The notes beneath the pieces are model-generated. The model had not been told where the DNA came from and did not search any database. It was given only the letters and a program-made list of their open reading frames with translations. Both the position numbers and the translations under genes were made by a program. This document shows, piece after piece, positions 63,005 through 64,000 of a stretch of DNA of 64,000 bases (its first letter is position 1; each line of letters starts with the position of its first letter). This stretch comes from Mytilisepta virgata (Eukaryota > Mollusca > Bivalvia > Mytilida > Mytilidae). The DNA is taken from assembly GCA_028015205.1 (NCBI GenBank), contig CM051519.1:92401539-92465538 (forward strand), written 5' to 3'.

Positions 63005-63390
63005 AATTGATTGATTGGTTGTTTTTTAACGTCCAGTGGCAAATGTTTCTTACTTCTTAAATACGAGAACCAGTTCAATTTATCAAACAAATCAACTAGG
63101 GATGGGATGAGACACAAAGGGGAACCAATTTTGACTGCCACTGTAAAAGAGGGATGGTTTGGCAGGGTCGGATAAATTAGCCTTCTGTAGCGGCCATCAG
63201 CCTACTCTTTCTCGAAAACTACAGGAGTCTTTAGCGTGCAGGGAGTGTGGTATTCTCCAAATACTTTACCCACTATGGTCAGGCTTTCTGTATTATGACC
63301 TGACAAGCCCCAACGAAAGGGTCTCCCCTATCCACCACCTGGGGACGCGCTAGGCAGCTCTATGAGTTTACCCCGTGATCCATCACATGT
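63005..63390 (-). mobile_element. SINE-like element, minus strand
   Basis: The low-coordinate end is attgattgattggttgtttt then aacgtccagtggcaaatgtt, which reads on the minus strand as a (caat)n-type SINE tail. Within it, ctactctttctcgaaaacta and caggagtctttagcgtgc match the family G body. The head was not identified. Confidence 0.5.
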
Positions 63391-63772
63391 GCCTAGTATA
63401 TACATTTAAAATAATCTGTATAACCGTTATATTATAAATAGACGTTTGTCTTATACAGAAAGTAAATTTGTGTCACTGTGTTTCAATTTCCTCCTGTTGT
63501 CATGGTTATGGAGTTTTTGTTTATGGGACTATATATCAACATACCCTTCGACCTGAAACTGTATCGCACAATTAGCTTAAAGAGAGACATTAGAGTCAAG
63601 ATGATGGAAGGGGAACTAATTATTGTCTTGCGTATATCTTGAGTAACTAAAAACAATGTTTCGCCCTTTTTAAGCATTATCTCGTGAAAAAATCTATAAC
63701 GCAATAAATGGACAAGGTGTGGTGATGACCTTTTCTAAACGATTTTTAAAAAATGAATTGTCAAGCAAACTA

Positions 63773-63897
63773 ATTATTTGTGTAAATTTGTGGCTTGTAA
63801 GCCTGTCAAGCCATTTAATTATTCTTTGTGAATTTGTTGTGTGTAAGCCCATCAAGCCAATTGTTTATTTTTGTTGATTTGATTTGTGGTTCGTAAG
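63773..63897 (+). repeat. Imperfect tandem repeat, ~48-bp unit, about 2.7 copies
   Basis: The phrases taattatttgtgtaaatttg, taattattctttgtgaattt and tttatttttgttgatttg are each followed by tg(g/t)gcttgtaagcc- or gtggttcgtaag-like sequence; the first two also share catcaagcca or tgtcaagcca. Confidence 0.6.
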
Positions 63898-64000
63898 TTG
63901 CATTCGTACATTAACAAAATGACACCTAAAGTAATTAATAACAATCATGAATATGCAGCGATAGGGTTGAGAAAAATAACGTATTGATACGCCAAAATCA

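Overview
The window looks like nuclear DNA of a bivalve mollusc, most likely a mussel (Mytilus or a close relative). It is AT-rich, has long repeat-filled introns with GT/AG splice sites, and carries many dispersed repeats that I recognise from memory as common in mussel sequence. The organism call is inference; no database was searched. There is no bacterial-style operon, CRISPR array or rRNA.

Layout. (1) 1-2.7 kb: dispersed repeats and a 160-bp palindromic element. (2) 2.7-10.8 kb: one plus-strand gene of four coding exons for a B-box (TRIM-like) protein of 391 residues. Its introns hold a mussel repeat split by a tRNA-derived SINE, and a ~160-bp-period minisatellite. (3) 10.8-14.6 kb: repeats, including a hAT-like MITE. 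(4) 14.6-30.6 kb: a 16-kb tandem array of ~1.4-kb units. Each unit is a ~665-bp element with terminal inverted repeats and TTAA flanks plus a ~720-bp spacer. There are 12 elements and 11 spacers, with a three-unit higher-order pattern. (5) 30.9-58.5 kb: a minus-strand cluster of secreted WAP-domain genes with four mature-protein exons (W1-W4) but only three promoter/signal-peptide sets. (6) 48.7-50.9 kb: a decayed Merlin/IS1016-like transposase and an unrecognised small ORF between W3 and W4. (7) 58.5-64 kb: dispersed repeats and SINE pieces.

The WAP genes share one architecture. A TATA box precedes a short untranslated exon. A second exon encodes a 17-residue signal peptide and ends in phase 1. 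One long terminal exon encodes an 8-cysteine WAP domain, a Gly/Ser/Arg/Ile-rich low-complexity middle and a 6-cysteine C-terminal domain. W3 and W4 lie in ~5.5-kb duplicated blocks about 13 kb apart. W1 and W2 are duplicated terminal exons behind a single leader, so they may be alternative last exons. W2 has an in-frame stop that removes the C-terminal domain although the sequence after it is intact. The C-terminal domain matches a WAP fold from which exactly one disulfide pair (cysteines I and VI) is missing.

Limits: exon joins come from reading splice consensus and frame by eye, with no transcript support. Boundaries of diverged repeats are approximate. The 16-kb array is nearly identical between units, so its copy number depends on the assembly.
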